Source: Merdivicinus sp050943495
GTDB lineage: Bacteria; Bacillota; Clostridia; Oscillospirales; Ruminococcaceae
Direction: 5' to 3'
NCBI GenBank assembly: GCA_050943495.1
Contig: JBMNPH010000005.1
Location: 62,001 to 126,000 of the forward strand
Length of the DNA: 64,000 bases
In this document: piece after piece, positions 51,482-59,004 of the stretch
Position numbering within the stretch: the stretch's first letter is position 1
How the letters are laid out: every line of letters begins with the position of its first letter
The notes under the pieces: generated by a model
What the model was told of the DNA's origin: nothing
Database searches by the model: none
What the model saw: only the letters and a program-made list of their open reading frames with translations
Program-made: the position numbers and the translations under genes

Positions 51482-52186
51482 ATGGTATCTCTGGAAAAAG
51501 AACTGCAGCAGAACAGCTATCCCGGCCGTGGTATCGTCATCGGCCGCAGCCGTGACAACAAATTCGCTGTGATCGGCTATTTCATCATGGGCCGGAGCGA
51601 GAACTCCCGCAACCGCGTCTTTGCAAAAGAACCCGACGGCATCCGCACCGAAGCTTTTGATGCGGCTAAACTCGTCGATCCCAGCCTGATTATTTATCAT
51701 CCCGTGCGTGTGGTCGGGGATACCACCGTTGTCACCAACGGCGATCAGACCGATACCATCGCAGATTTCCTCAAAGAAGGCAAAACTTTCGAAGAGGCTC
51801 TCCGCACCCGCACCTTTGAGCCGGATGGCCCCAATTGGACGCCCCGTATTTCCGGTATGGTCGAGAAAAACGGAGATTACCGCCTCTCCATCCTCAAGAG
51901 TGCCGACGGTGATGAAAATTCTACCCGCCGCTACTTCTTTGAATACACCGCACCCCGTGCCGGCGAAGCGCATTTCATTCATACCTATGAACATGACGGA
52001 AATCCCATTCCTTCCTTTAAGGGCGAGCCGACCTCTGTTTCGCTGGAGGATTACGCCTGCATCAACTGCTTCTCCCATGCGCTGTGGGACAACCTCAACG
52101 CTGACAACAAGGTTTCCCTGTACACCTGCTACATCAATCTGGAAACCGGTGAACGCACCGAGAAGATTTTCAACAAGAATAAGTAA
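51482..52186 (+). CDS. IMP cyclohydrolase (stand-alone, PurO-like)
   Basis: The product has 234 residues. ATG 51482 follows GAGGAGG. The pattern 'ELQQNSYPGRGIVIGRSRDNKFAVIGYFIMGRSENSRNRVF' and 'VRVVGDTTVVTNGDQTDT' matches the separate IMP cyclohydrolase family (COG3363-like) that shares the Ntn-hydrolase fold, unlike the cyclohydrolase half of bifunctional PurH. It closes FAICAR to IMP, the last step of the pathway. It lies 27 bases after the riboswitch terminator and 21 bases before the AICAR transformylase gene. Confidence 0.85.
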   Translation: MVSLEKELQQNSYPGRGIVIGRSRDNKFAVIGYFIMGRSENSRNRVFAKEPDGIRTEAFDAAKLVDPSLIIYHPVRVVGDTTVVTNGDQTDTIADFLKEGKTFEEALRTRTFEPDGPNWTPRISGMVEKNGDYRLSILKSADGDENSTRRYFFEYTAPRAGEAHFIHTYEHDGNPIPSFKGEPTSVSLEDYACINCFSHALWDNLNADNKVSLYTCYINLETGERTEKIFNKNK

Positions 52187-52207
52187 TTGCGCGAAAGGAT
52201 GATTGTG

Positions 52208-53383
52208 ATGAACGAACTGGAACTCAAATATGGCTGCAACCCCAACCAGAAACCCTCCCGTATTTTCATGCAGGACGGCAAGGATCTCCCCATCGAAGTC
52301 CTGAACGGCAAACCCGGCTACATCAACTTCCTCGACGCCTTCAACAGCTGGCAGCTGGTAAAAGAGCTGAAAGCGGCTACTGGTCTTCCTGCTGCTGCTT
52401 CCTTTAAGCATGTTTCTCCCGCTGGCGCCGCAGTTGCTGTTCCGATGAGCGACACCCTCAAGAAAATTTACTTTGTGGATGATCTGGAACTTTCTCCCAT
52501 TGCAACTGCTTATGCTCGCGCTCGCGGTGCTGACCGTATGAGCTCTTACGGCGACTGGGTTGCCCTCTCCGACGTCTGCGATGAAGCGACTGCGACTCTG
52601 CTCGCCCGCGAAGTTTCGGACGGCATCATCGCCCCTGGCTACACCGACAAGGCGCTCGAAATCCTCAAAGGCAAGCGTAAAGGCAGCTACAATGTGGTCA
52701 AAATTGATCCCGACTATATGCCCGCGCCTGTGGAACACAAGGATGTATTCGGCATCACCTTTGAGCAGGGCCGCAACGAACTGAAAATCGACGCAGAGAT
52801 GCTCAAGGAAATGCCCACCCAGAACAAAAATCTCCCCGAAGATGCGAAGCGCGACCTGATTATCGCCTTGATTGCCCTCAAATATACCCAGTCCAATTCA
52901 GTCTGCTATGCTAAGGACGGACAGGCCATCGGCATCGGTGCCGGCCAGCAGTCCCGTATTCACTGCACCCGTCTGGCGGGCAACAAGGCGGACATTTGGT
53001 TCCTGCGTCAGCATCCCAAGGTCCTGAACCTGCCCTTTAAGAAGGATATTCGCCGTCCTGACCGCGACAACACCATCGACGTTTACATCTCGGACGATTA
53101 CATGGATGTTCTGGCTGATGGCATGTGGCAGCAGTTCTTCACCGAGTGCCCGGAACCTCTCTCCCGTGAGGAAAAACGCGCATGGCTTGACACTCTGACC
53201 GGCGTTTCCCTCGGTTCTGACGCATTCTTCCCCTTTGGCGACAACATTGAGCGCGCTCACAAGAGCGGTGTGCAGTATATCGCGCAGCCCGGCGGTTCCA
53301 TCCGCGATGACAACGTCATCGAAACCTGCGACAAGTACAACATCGCGATGTCCTTCACCGGCATCCGTCTGTTCCACCACTAA
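52208..53383 (+). CDS. purH: AICAR transformylase (PurH C-terminal-type domain alone)
   Basis: The product has 391 residues. ATG 52208 is downstream of AAAGGAT. The AICARFT domain is complete: 'ELKYGCNPNQKPSRIF', 'AASFKHVSPAGAAVAVPMSD' with the catalytic Lys-His pair, 'KYTQSNSVCYAKDGQAIGIGAGQQSRIHCTRLAG', and 'SDAFFPFGDNIERAHKSGVQYIAQPGGSIRDDNVIETCDKYNIAMSFTGIRLFHH'. The N-terminal cyclohydrolase half of bifunctional PurH is absent; the gene upstream provides it as a separate protein. It transfers a formyl group from 10-formyl-THF to AICAR (ZMP), so its substrate is the ligand sensed by the riboswitch. Confidence 0.94.
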   Translation: MNELELKYGCNPNQKPSRIFMQDGKDLPIEVLNGKPGYINFLDAFNSWQLVKELKAATGLPAAASFKHVSPAGAAVAVPMSDTLKKIYFVDDLELSPIATAYARARGADRMSSYGDWVALSDVCDEATATLLAREVSDGIIAPGYTDKALEILKGKRKGSYNVVKIDPDYMPAPVEHKDVFGITFEQGRNELKIDAEMLKEMPTQNKNLPEDAKRDLIIALIALKYTQSNSVCYAKDGQAIGIGAGQQSRIHCTRLAGNKADIWFLRQHPKVLNLPFKKDIRRPDRDNTIDVYISDDYMDVLADGMWQQFFTECPEPLSREEKRAWLDTLTGVSLGSDAFFPFGDNIERAHKSGVQYIAQPGGSIRDDNVIETCDKYNIAMSFTGIRLFHH

Positions 53384-53588
53384 TCCGGCTAACAGCCGGG
53401 GGAAAGTCGCCGCGCCGGGTTTCGGCTGGCGCAGACAAGCTGCGCCTCTGAAAAAGAAAACCCCGCATGAATATTGCGACGCGGCCGCACAGCCTCTGAC
53501 CAACAGCATAAGACGTTGCGGCAAACTTGTTTGACGAAGAACAGGCAAAACGTCACGGTTCTGTTGTTTCTTACGGAATGCCCAGTAT
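53384..53588 (+). other. Non-coding stretch with hairpins
   Basis: About 205 bases between purH and the small minus gene. CCGGCT/AGCCGG at 53385-53399 and GGCGCAG/CTGCGCC near 53425-53445 are short stems. Neither has a T run. No gene or known RNA is recognised. Confidence 0.4.
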
Positions 53589-53870
53589 TTACCGCGGCGG
53601 GATCTCGGTTTTGACCGGATAATCGCCGGGATCCCACCACGTAATTCCGATGGACAGCCCGCACCGAACCCCTTCCGCAAAGCACTGGAACGCCTGTTCA
53701 TCGGTTAGTGTATTACAACGGTTTAGAAGCTGCAAAAACTGAACGCGCTGTTCCTCGGTCATCTCCCGGCGCAGGGATTCCATCAGCGCGCATGCCTGCG
53801 GATCATCCTCCGGAAATATCCGGCGGTCGCACGGAATGTTCAGAAATAAGGTTTCCAGAGCGGTTCGCAT
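53589..53870 (-). CDS. Small protein of unknown function (DUF6809-like pattern)
   Basis: The product has 93 residues. GGAG lies nine bases before ATG 53870. Its pattern 'LETLF', 'MTEEQRVQFLQLLN', 'QAFQCFAEGVRCGLSIG' resembles small clostridial proteins called DUF6809, from memory only. It is divergent from an XRE-type regulator and the shared promoter region is a perfect palindrome, so the two are probably regulated together. They interrupt the purine gene run between purH and purD. Confidence 0.55.
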   Translation of the reverse strand: MRTALETLFLNIPCDRRIFPEDDPQACALMESLRREMTEEQRVQFLQLLNRCNTLTDEQAFQCFAEGVRCGLSIGITWWDPGDYPVKTEIPPR

Positions 53871-53890
53871 AATATCAACTCCATTTGCAA

Positions 53891-53928
53891 TTTACCTTTA
53901 AGTAGATTATATTCTACTTAAAGGTAAA
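53891..53928. promoter_or_regulatory. Perfect 38-base palindrome between divergent genes
   Basis: Arms TTTACCTTTAAGTAGA (53891-53906) and TCTACTTAAAGGTAAA (53913-53928) flank TTATAT. It lies in the 75-base gap between the small protein gene and the XRE regulator and is a strong candidate for an operator shared by both promoters. Confidence 0.8.
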
Positions 53929-53945
53929 TGTCAACAGGTATTGTT

Positions 53946-54194
53946 ATGAATTTTGAAGAAATTTTTGCTTCTCGTGTGCATGAATTGCGACTGAAAAAAG
54001 GTATCAGTCAAAAACAGCTTGGCGAGGCGATTGGCTTATCTCATAAAGCAATCAGTACCATTGAAAGCGGCAATCGTTCCACCAGTATTTCAAAATTGGT
54101 GGCATTGGCACAATTTTTTGATGTGTCGACAGATTATTTGCTTGGTCTGAAGGATACGCCGAAACAGGAATCAAAGGCGGACGAAAACATCTGA
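53946..54194 (+). CDS. XRE family helix-turn-helix regulator
   Basis: The product has 82 residues from ATG 53946 (weak AGG site). An ATG at 53928 would overlap the palindrome and lacks a usable ribosome site. The HTH_3 domain at about 6-60 reads 'RVHELRLKKGISQKQLGEAIGLSHKAISTIESGNRSTSISKLVALAQFFDVSTDYLLGL', a standard lambda-Cro type fold. No other domain. It likely binds the adjacent palindrome and represses itself and the divergent 93-residue gene. It ends 27 bases before purD, and may be co-transcribed with it. Confidence 0.85.
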   Translation: MNFEEIFASRVHELRLKKGISQKQLGEAIGLSHKAISTIESGNRSTSISKLVALAQFFDVSTDYLLGLKDTPKQESKADENI

Positions 54195-54221
54195 TTTGTC
54201 TTGAACGATAGGAGAATTTAC

Positions 54222-55487
54222 ATGAAAATTCTGGTAGTCGGCTCTGGCGGACGGGAACACGCCATTGCCTTAAAACTCAAGGAGAATCCCAAGGTGGAGC
54301 AGATTTTTGCGGCCCCCGGCAACGGCGGTATGGCGGCATTCTGCACCCCGGTGAACATCAAGGCCACTGATGTGGACGGCATGGTGGCATTTGCGAAGGA
54401 GAACGGCATTGACTTTGCCGTGGTTGCTCCCGATGACCCGCTGGTGCTGGGCATGGTGGACGCCATGGAAGAAGCCGGCATCCCTTCCTTTGGCCCCAAC
54501 AAGGCGGCGGCCATTATTGAGGGAAGCAAGGTGTTCTCCAAAAACCTCATGAAAAAATACGGTATTCCCACTGCGAAATACGAGACTTTCGGCAGTGAGG
54601 AAGAAGCGGTGGCTTACCTGAAAGCCGAGAATACCTATCCCACTGTGGTCAAGGCTGACGGCTTGGCGCTGGGCAAGGGCGTTATCATCGCGAAAAATGA
54701 GCAGGAAGCGCTCGACGCAGTACATTCCATTATGAGCGACAAGATTTTCGGCGCGTCCGGCAACCACATTGTTATTGAGGAATTTCTGGAAGGTCCCGAG
54801 GTTTCGGTTCTGTCCTTTACCGACGGCAAAACTCTGGTGCCCATGATTTCTTCCAAGGACCACAAGCGCGCTCTGGACAATGATGAAGGTCTGAATACCG
54901 GCGGTATGGGAACGATTGCTCCCAATCCTTACTATACTCCGGATATTGCCGACCGCTGCATGAAGGAAATTTTCCTCCCCACTGTAGAGGCCATGAAAGC
55001 GGAAGGTCGCACCTTCAAGGGCTGCCTTTATTTCGGCCTGATGATTACCAAAGATGGTCCCAAAGTCATTGAATACAATTGCCGGTTCGGCGATCCGGAA
55101 ACCCAGGTGGTTCTGCCCCTTCTCAAAACCGATTTGCTGACCGTTTTTGAAGCAGTCCATGATGAACGTCTGGCCGAAGTTCCGGTGGAATTTTCGGATG
55201 AATCCGCAGCCTGCGTCATTATGGCTTCCGGCGGCTATCCCCAGAAATACCAGACCGGCTACGAAATCAGCGGCCTCGATTCTATGGGGCAAGCGGAAGG
55301 TGTTACCGTCTATCATGCGGGTACCAAGCTGGAGAATGGCAAATTCCTCACCTCTGGTGGCCGTGTTCTCGGTGTCACTGCTGTCGGCAAAGATCGCGAA
55401 GATGCGCTGGCAAAAAGCTATGCGGCAGTCGAAAAGATTTCCTTCCAGGATGTACACTACCGCAGAGATATCGGCAAAATTCAATAA
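54222..55487 (+). CDS. purD: Phosphoribosylamine-glycine ligase (GAR synthetase)
   Basis: The product has 421 residues. ATG 54222 follows AGGAGA. Domains: N-terminal 'ILVVGSGGREHAIALKL' (phosphoribosylamine site), an ATP-grasp domain with 'YPTVVKADGLALGKGVIIAKNEQEA' and 'VIEEFLEGPEVSVLSFTDG', and 'GLNTGGMGTIAPNPYYTPD' plus 'EYNCRFGDPETQVVLPLLKTDL' for the metal and glycine sites. It makes GAR from phosphoribosylamine, the product of PurF. It is separated from the other pur genes by the XRE regulator gene. A terminator follows directly. Confidence 0.97.
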   Translation: MKILVVGSGGREHAIALKLKENPKVEQIFAAPGNGGMAAFCTPVNIKATDVDGMVAFAKENGIDFAVVAPDDPLVLGMVDAMEEAGIPSFGPNKAAAIIEGSKVFSKNLMKKYGIPTAKYETFGSEEEAVAYLKAENTYPTVVKADGLALGKGVIIAKNEQEALDAVHSIMSDKIFGASGNHIVIEEFLEGPEVSVLSFTDGKTLVPMISSKDHKRALDNDEGLNTGGMGTIAPNPYYTPDIADRCMKEIFLPTVEAMKAEGRTFKGCLYFGLMITKDGPKVIEYNCRFGDPETQVVLPLLKTDLLTVFEAVHDERLAEVPVEFSDESAACVIMASGGYPQKYQTGYEISGLDSMGQAEGVTVYHAGTKLENGKFLTSGGRVLGVTAVGKDREDALAKSYAAVEKISFQDVHYRRDIGKIQ

Positions 55488-55493
55488 TTCACA

Positions 55494-55528
55494 AAAATCC
55501 GCCCGAAAATTTTCGGACGGATTTTTTT
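55494..55528 (+). terminator. Terminator after purD
   Basis: AAAATCCG (55494-55501) pairs with CGGATTTT (55518-55525), with CCGAAAA/TTTTCGG inside, followed by T residues to 55528. Confidence 0.88.
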
Positions 55529-55546
55529 GGTTTTTCTGAAATATGA

Positions 55547-55575
55547 TAGACAAATTGGGGAATTTTGTGTATAAT
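55547..55575 (+). promoter_or_regulatory. Promoter of the small membrane protein gene
   Basis: TAGACA (55547-55552), 17-base spacer and TATAAT (55570-55575), 45 bases before the start. Confidence 0.65.
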
Positions 55576-55619
55576 GAAGATAATTTAGCTGAATACAGCA
55601 AATTTAGGGAGGAATTTGT

Positions 55620-56030
55620 ATGGAAAAGACACGGTTGGGTATTTCAGTCGGCTTGATGGGCGCTATCTTGTATTTGATGGGTCTCCTCAATTTACTGGGA
55701 TTGGTTGTCATTGCCGGCTACATTCTCTTTTGTGAATCGAATGTGTGGCTGCGTAAATCTGCAGTCAAAGCGGTTGTTCTGTATGTGATTTTTGCATTGG
55801 TTTCCATTTTCTTCGGAATTTTCGACGATATTTTTGGAATCCTGAATACGATGCTCGGCTGGATTTCTTCAATCCGCTTGGGATTCCCGCTTCGTTTGGA
55901 TGATATTGTCCAGTATGCGGTTTCCATTATCCGGACTATCCTGTATCTGGCCCTCGCAGGTTTGGCTCTCAAGCAGAAAACCATTCCCATGGGCCCCATC
56001 GACAAGGAACTGGATCAGCATTTGTCCTGA
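55620..56030 (+). CDS. Small integral membrane protein, unknown function
   Basis: The product has 136 residues. GGGAGGA lies eight bases before ATG 55620. Four membrane segments are suggested: about 12-38, 48-72, a weaker one at 75-85, and 97-118. The C-terminus ends in a hydrophilic tail ('IDKELDQHLS'). It does not resemble any family I recognise. It is a single gene with its own promoter and terminator, convergent with the sulfite reductase-like gene. Confidence 0.65.
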   Translation: MEKTRLGISVGLMGAILYLMGLLNLLGLVVIAGYILFCESNVWLRKSAVKAVVLYVIFALVSIFFGIFDDIFGILNTMLGWISSIRLGFPLRLDDIVQYAVSIIRTILYLALAGLALKQKTIPMGPIDKELDQHLS

Positions 56031-56044
56031 TTATTTGTAAAAAC

Positions 56045-56083
56045 AAACCCCCGACAGTCTGAAGAACTGTCGGGGGTTTTTCT
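56045..56083. terminator. Bidirectional terminator
   Basis: AAACCCCCGACAGT (56045-56058) pairs with ACTGTCGGGGGTTT (56066-56079), a 14-base perfect stem followed by TT; A run on the left, so it can serve both convergent genes. Confidence 0.93.
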
Positions 56084-56094
56084 TATAATTTGGA

Positions 56095-57009
56095 TTATTC
56101 TTTGGCGAGAATTTCGTCTTTGCGATTCAAAAGGTCATCCGAAAGCAGAATCTCTTCTGTTTTCTCCATTCCCAGTCGGTCAATTACCGCGGAGAAACGT
56201 TCCCCTTTGACACCCTGATCCTTGAACAACAGAATTGCCTTTTCCACAACATCCAAAATTTCTTCTTTGGTAAAAAGATGATGGAGAGCAGTTCCCATGC
56301 GGACAGATTTGCCCCAGCGTCCGCCGACATATACTTTGTAGAAGGACTCGCTGCCTTCATTCGCGCCGAAATAACATTTGGGGATGCAGCGTCCGCAGTT
56401 GTTGCATTTTTCCCGGTCAATAACCAGTTTGCCATCCACAACATGGCAAGCTTTCATCGGACATTCGATTTCACAGGCACATTTTTTACAGCCTTTGCAG
56501 ACTTCCGGGTTAATGGAGGGAATCCGCTGTCCGACAATGCCAATATCATTCAGGTCGGGTTTTGCGCAGTTGTTAGGGCATCCGCCTACTGCAATTTTAA
56601 ATTTGTGCGGAAGAGCAACCTGACGATAGCCTTCATAAAACCGATCATGAATTTCCTTCGCCAGCCCCTGCGTGTCAATCAGGCCGAATACACACATGGT
56701 TCCTTTGCATGCAACGATGGGACGAACCTTCGCGCCGGTGCCACCAGTTTTCAAGCCAGCTTTGGCGATTTCTGCCTGGAAAGCTGGAATATCTTCATAA
56801 TGCAGGCCATGTACTTCGACGGTCATTCGTGTGGTGAAAGAAACATCGCCATTTCCGAATTTTTTTGCTGCTTCTGCGATTGCAGCTAACTGTTCTGCAT
56901 TCAGTACCCCATTTTCTGTAATAATCCGCCCGTTAAAGTGCTCTTTGTCCTTATTAAAGAGAAAGCCTTCGCCTTTTACGGCTTTAATCTGTTCGGGTGT
57001 ATAATTCAT
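56095..57009 (-). CDS. Siroheme sulfite/nitrite reductase-like iron-sulfur protein
   Basis: The product has 304 residues. Nitrite/sulfite reductase ferredoxin-like half at the N-terminus, 'GDVSFTTRMTVEVHGLHYEDI'. The siroheme-cluster cysteines are in 'ACKGTMCVFG' and 'GGCPNNCAKPD'. Two 4Fe-4S clusters follow: 'CKGCKKCACEIECPMKAC' and 'CNNCGRCIPKC'. The C-terminal part has 'GGRWGKSVRMGTALHHLFT'. It resembles AsrC of anaerobic sulfite reductase, but no asrA or asrB is beside it. Single chain; electron donor and substrate are unknown. It could also be a redox or detoxification enzyme. Confidence 0.82.
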   Translation of the reverse strand: MNYTPEQIKAVKGEGFLFNKDKEHFNGRIITENGVLNAEQLAAIAEAAKKFGNGDVSFTTRMTVEVHGLHYEDIPAFQAEIAKAGLKTGGTGAKVRPIVACKGTMCVFGLIDTQGLAKEIHDRFYEGYRQVALPHKFKIAVGGCPNNCAKPDLNDIGIVGQRIPSINPEVCKGCKKCACEIECPMKACHVVDGKLVIDREKCNNCGRCIPKCYFGANEGSESFYKVYVGGRWGKSVRMGTALHHLFTKEEILDVVEKAILLFKDQGVKGERFSAVIDRLGMEKTEEILLSDDLLNRKDEILAKE

Positions 57010-57154
57010 AAATGTACCTCTCTTTTCTCTTCAGATAATTTTGTCTTCTGTCTTTTGCTGCAATCCAATATCTTTATTGTAACACGTTTGTACCTCGCCG
57101 TCAACGTTTCTGGATATCTTAAACACAATGGACTTATGTAGGAGGGAATCCCTC

Positions 57155-57307
57155 CTAGTGCTGATTGCTAAGATATTGGGCAACAAAGTCCTGCAGGTCA
57201 TGCTCTGTTCCAAATTGTATGCCGCTTTGCAGAATATTTTCCTGAAGCCATACCGGCAGGCTTTGAAAATATCGATCTCTCGGCAGATTCTGCATAAATG
57301 TGTTCAT
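57155..57307 (-). CDS. Small 50-residue protein upstream of sipL
   Basis: This gene is too short for routine frame calling. AGGAGG lies eight bases before ATG 57307, a very strong ribosome site, and the frame is closed by TAG at 57155. The product (MNTFMQNLPRDRYFQSLPVWL...) is hydrophilic and probably helical, with no membrane segment. A 19-base inverted repeat (TAGGAGGGA/TCCCTCCTA, 57139-57157) overlaps the stop and may end the transcript, though it has no T run. From memory similar short proteins occur in Clostridia; no function is known. It is divergent from sipL. Confidence 0.6.
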   Translation of the reverse strand: MNTFMQNLPRDRYFQSLPVWLQENILQSGIQFGTEHDLQDFVAQYLSNQH

Positions 57308-57440
57308 TCAAAAAACCTCCTTTTTGGCCTGTTTTTTTGGCCCGATTTTAGTATACCCATTTTTTCGCAAATTCATCGGTATAAATTGTCCGCTGCATGC
57401 ATAGGTATGGGGTAAAAGCATCAAAAGAAAGGATGATTCC

Positions 57441-58988
57441 ATGTCACAGCCAGAACTCGTCCGGGATCATGTATGCGTAACGGAAAAAATCCTGGATTCT
57501 GCCGTCGAACAGTCGGTCGAACTGGACTACTTTCTCCCGGACTATTATCCCAACATTTTTAAACTCTTGAAAACCTCCATCCAGCCGACAATTCAATCTT
57601 GCAAAATTGCCGGAAATCAATTAGTCCTGGATGGATCAGCTGCTGTACGTGTTTTGTATCTTGCCGAGGAAACGAATCAAATTTGTTGTGTTACCCAGAA
57701 TATTCCCTTTTCTAAAACGGTTGATCTTCCATCCGAATGTCGCAATCCAACTATTCAGATTATTCCTCGCTGTTATTTTGCGAACGGCAGGGCTGTCAAT
57801 CAGCGTCGTCTGGATATTCGTGGTGGAATCAGTTGCAAGATCCGGGTTTATGATCAGCGAGAGCAGCCAGTCATCACTGGTGGAAGCGGATCGGGAATGC
57901 AGTTCCGTCAGCGCCGGCTTTCCCTTTGCGGACCGCGCCAAAATGGCTGTAAGGCTTTTGTTATTACCGAAGATCTCGAACTCGGCAGTAGTAAACCGCC
58001 TTTTGCAAATTTGTTGGGTTATTATGCGAATGCAATTCCTACCGAAATTCGCGTGATTGCCAACAAAGCCATCTGTAAGGCAGATCTGCAGCTTCATTTG
58101 CTGTATCTGCCGGAAGGTGAGAGCTGCAAACCCGAAATTATGGAATTTTCTCTTCCCATCAGCCAGATCGTAGATTTGCCGGGTGTCGGGGAGAATGCTG
58201 CCTGCAATGCGAAATTTGAGGTTACCGGCCTCAGTCTTGAACCCAAAACAGATGAAGAGGGGACTGTACGGGTTCTGAGCTGTGAATTTTCTATTCTGCT
58301 CTGCTGTACAGCTGATCAGAATCAGGATATTGTTCTTGTAGATGACGCTTATTCGACTCTGTACGAAACATCTGTCTCTGCCCGCCCCGCAGCAGCAGAA
58401 TTATTTCTACAGAATGCTGATTTGACCGTGACAACTCGCAATACTATTGATACACCCAATCCGGTGTCCGCAGTTTGTGATGTTTGGGCGTCCTTTGGAG
58501 AGTATTCTATCCGTCTGGAAGAGGGGACTCTTTCCATGACAGGTAATCTGGAAGTGAGCGTCCTTTGTATCGGAAATGATGGAATTCCATTTTTGTTTGA
58601 CAAAACCATTCCGGTAGAACTCCGTCTTCTGAGCGGATTGGAGGCTCATGAAATCTCCTTCCTGCCGCAGATTCAGGTGCTCTCCTGCGGATATGCCATC
58701 CTTTCCGAAACCAGTCTGGAAGTCCGCGCGGAACTCCGTGTCAGCGGCCCGCTGTATGAACAGACCGGCCTGGAGGCAATGACGGATATAACGGTGGAGG
58801 AGGAAAAGCCGCGTGTTCGGGATCATTCCTGTGCGTTGCGAATCTGCTATGCGGAAGCAGGGGACTGCATCTGGGATATCGCTAAATCCTATGCGACCTC
58901 CATGGCGGCTGTACTGGAGGAAAATAATCTCGAGACGGAACAGCTGGATGCCAGAACCATGCTGCTGATCCCGCTCATTGACGGCTGA
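57441..58988 (+). CDS. sipL: SpoIVA-interacting protein SipL (DUF3794/SPOCS and LysM domains)
   Basis: The product has 515 residues, the same size as the Clostridioides difficile protein. It begins near 57441 with AAAGGAT. DUF3794 (SPOCS) repeats occupy about 30-130, 200-280 and 330-440, each with the pattern of alternating strands ('LVLDGSAAVRVLYLAEE', 'GNLEVSVLCIGNDG'). The C-terminal LysM domain (about 465-515) reads 'YAEAGDCIWDIAKSYATSMAAVLEENNLETEQLDARTMLLIPLI'. SipL helps place the spore coat around the forespore by binding SpoIVA, whose gene follows after 16 bases. The order sipL-spoIVA supports the call. Confidence 0.92.
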   Translation: MSQPELVRDHVCVTEKILDSAVEQSVELDYFLPDYYPNIFKLLKTSIQPTIQSCKIAGNQLVLDGSAAVRVLYLAEETNQICCVTQNIPFSKTVDLPSECRNPTIQIIPRCYFANGRAVNQRRLDIRGGISCKIRVYDQREQPVITGGSGSGMQFRQRRLSLCGPRQNGCKAFVITEDLELGSSKPPFANLLGYYANAIPTEIRVIANKAICKADLQLHLLYLPEGESCKPEIMEFSLPISQIVDLPGVGENAACNAKFEVTGLSLEPKTDEEGTVRVLSCEFSILLCCTADQNQDIVLVDDAYSTLYETSVSARPAAAELFLQNADLTVTTRNTIDTPNPVSAVCDVWASFGEYSIRLEEGTLSMTGNLEVSVLCIGNDGIPFLFDKTIPVELRLLSGLEAHEISFLPQIQVLSCGYAILSETSLEVRAELRVSGPLYEQTGLEAMTDITVEEEKPRVRDHSCALRICYAEAGDCIWDIAKSYATSMAAVLEENNLETEQLDARTMLLIPLIDG

Positions 58989-59004
58989 TGGGGAGGTTTC
59001 TGTT

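Noticed and set aside
53384..53588. Structured RNA after purH
   Set aside because: Short stems exist but they lack a T run, and no conserved RNA family is recognisable.
54270..55601. Minus-strand open frame across purD
   Set aside because: It mirrors purD only, with no ribosome site or family pattern.
57128..57415. Plus-strand 95-residue open frame before sipL
   Set aside because: It overlaps the 50-residue minus gene, has no good ribosome site, and looks like the reverse of that gene.
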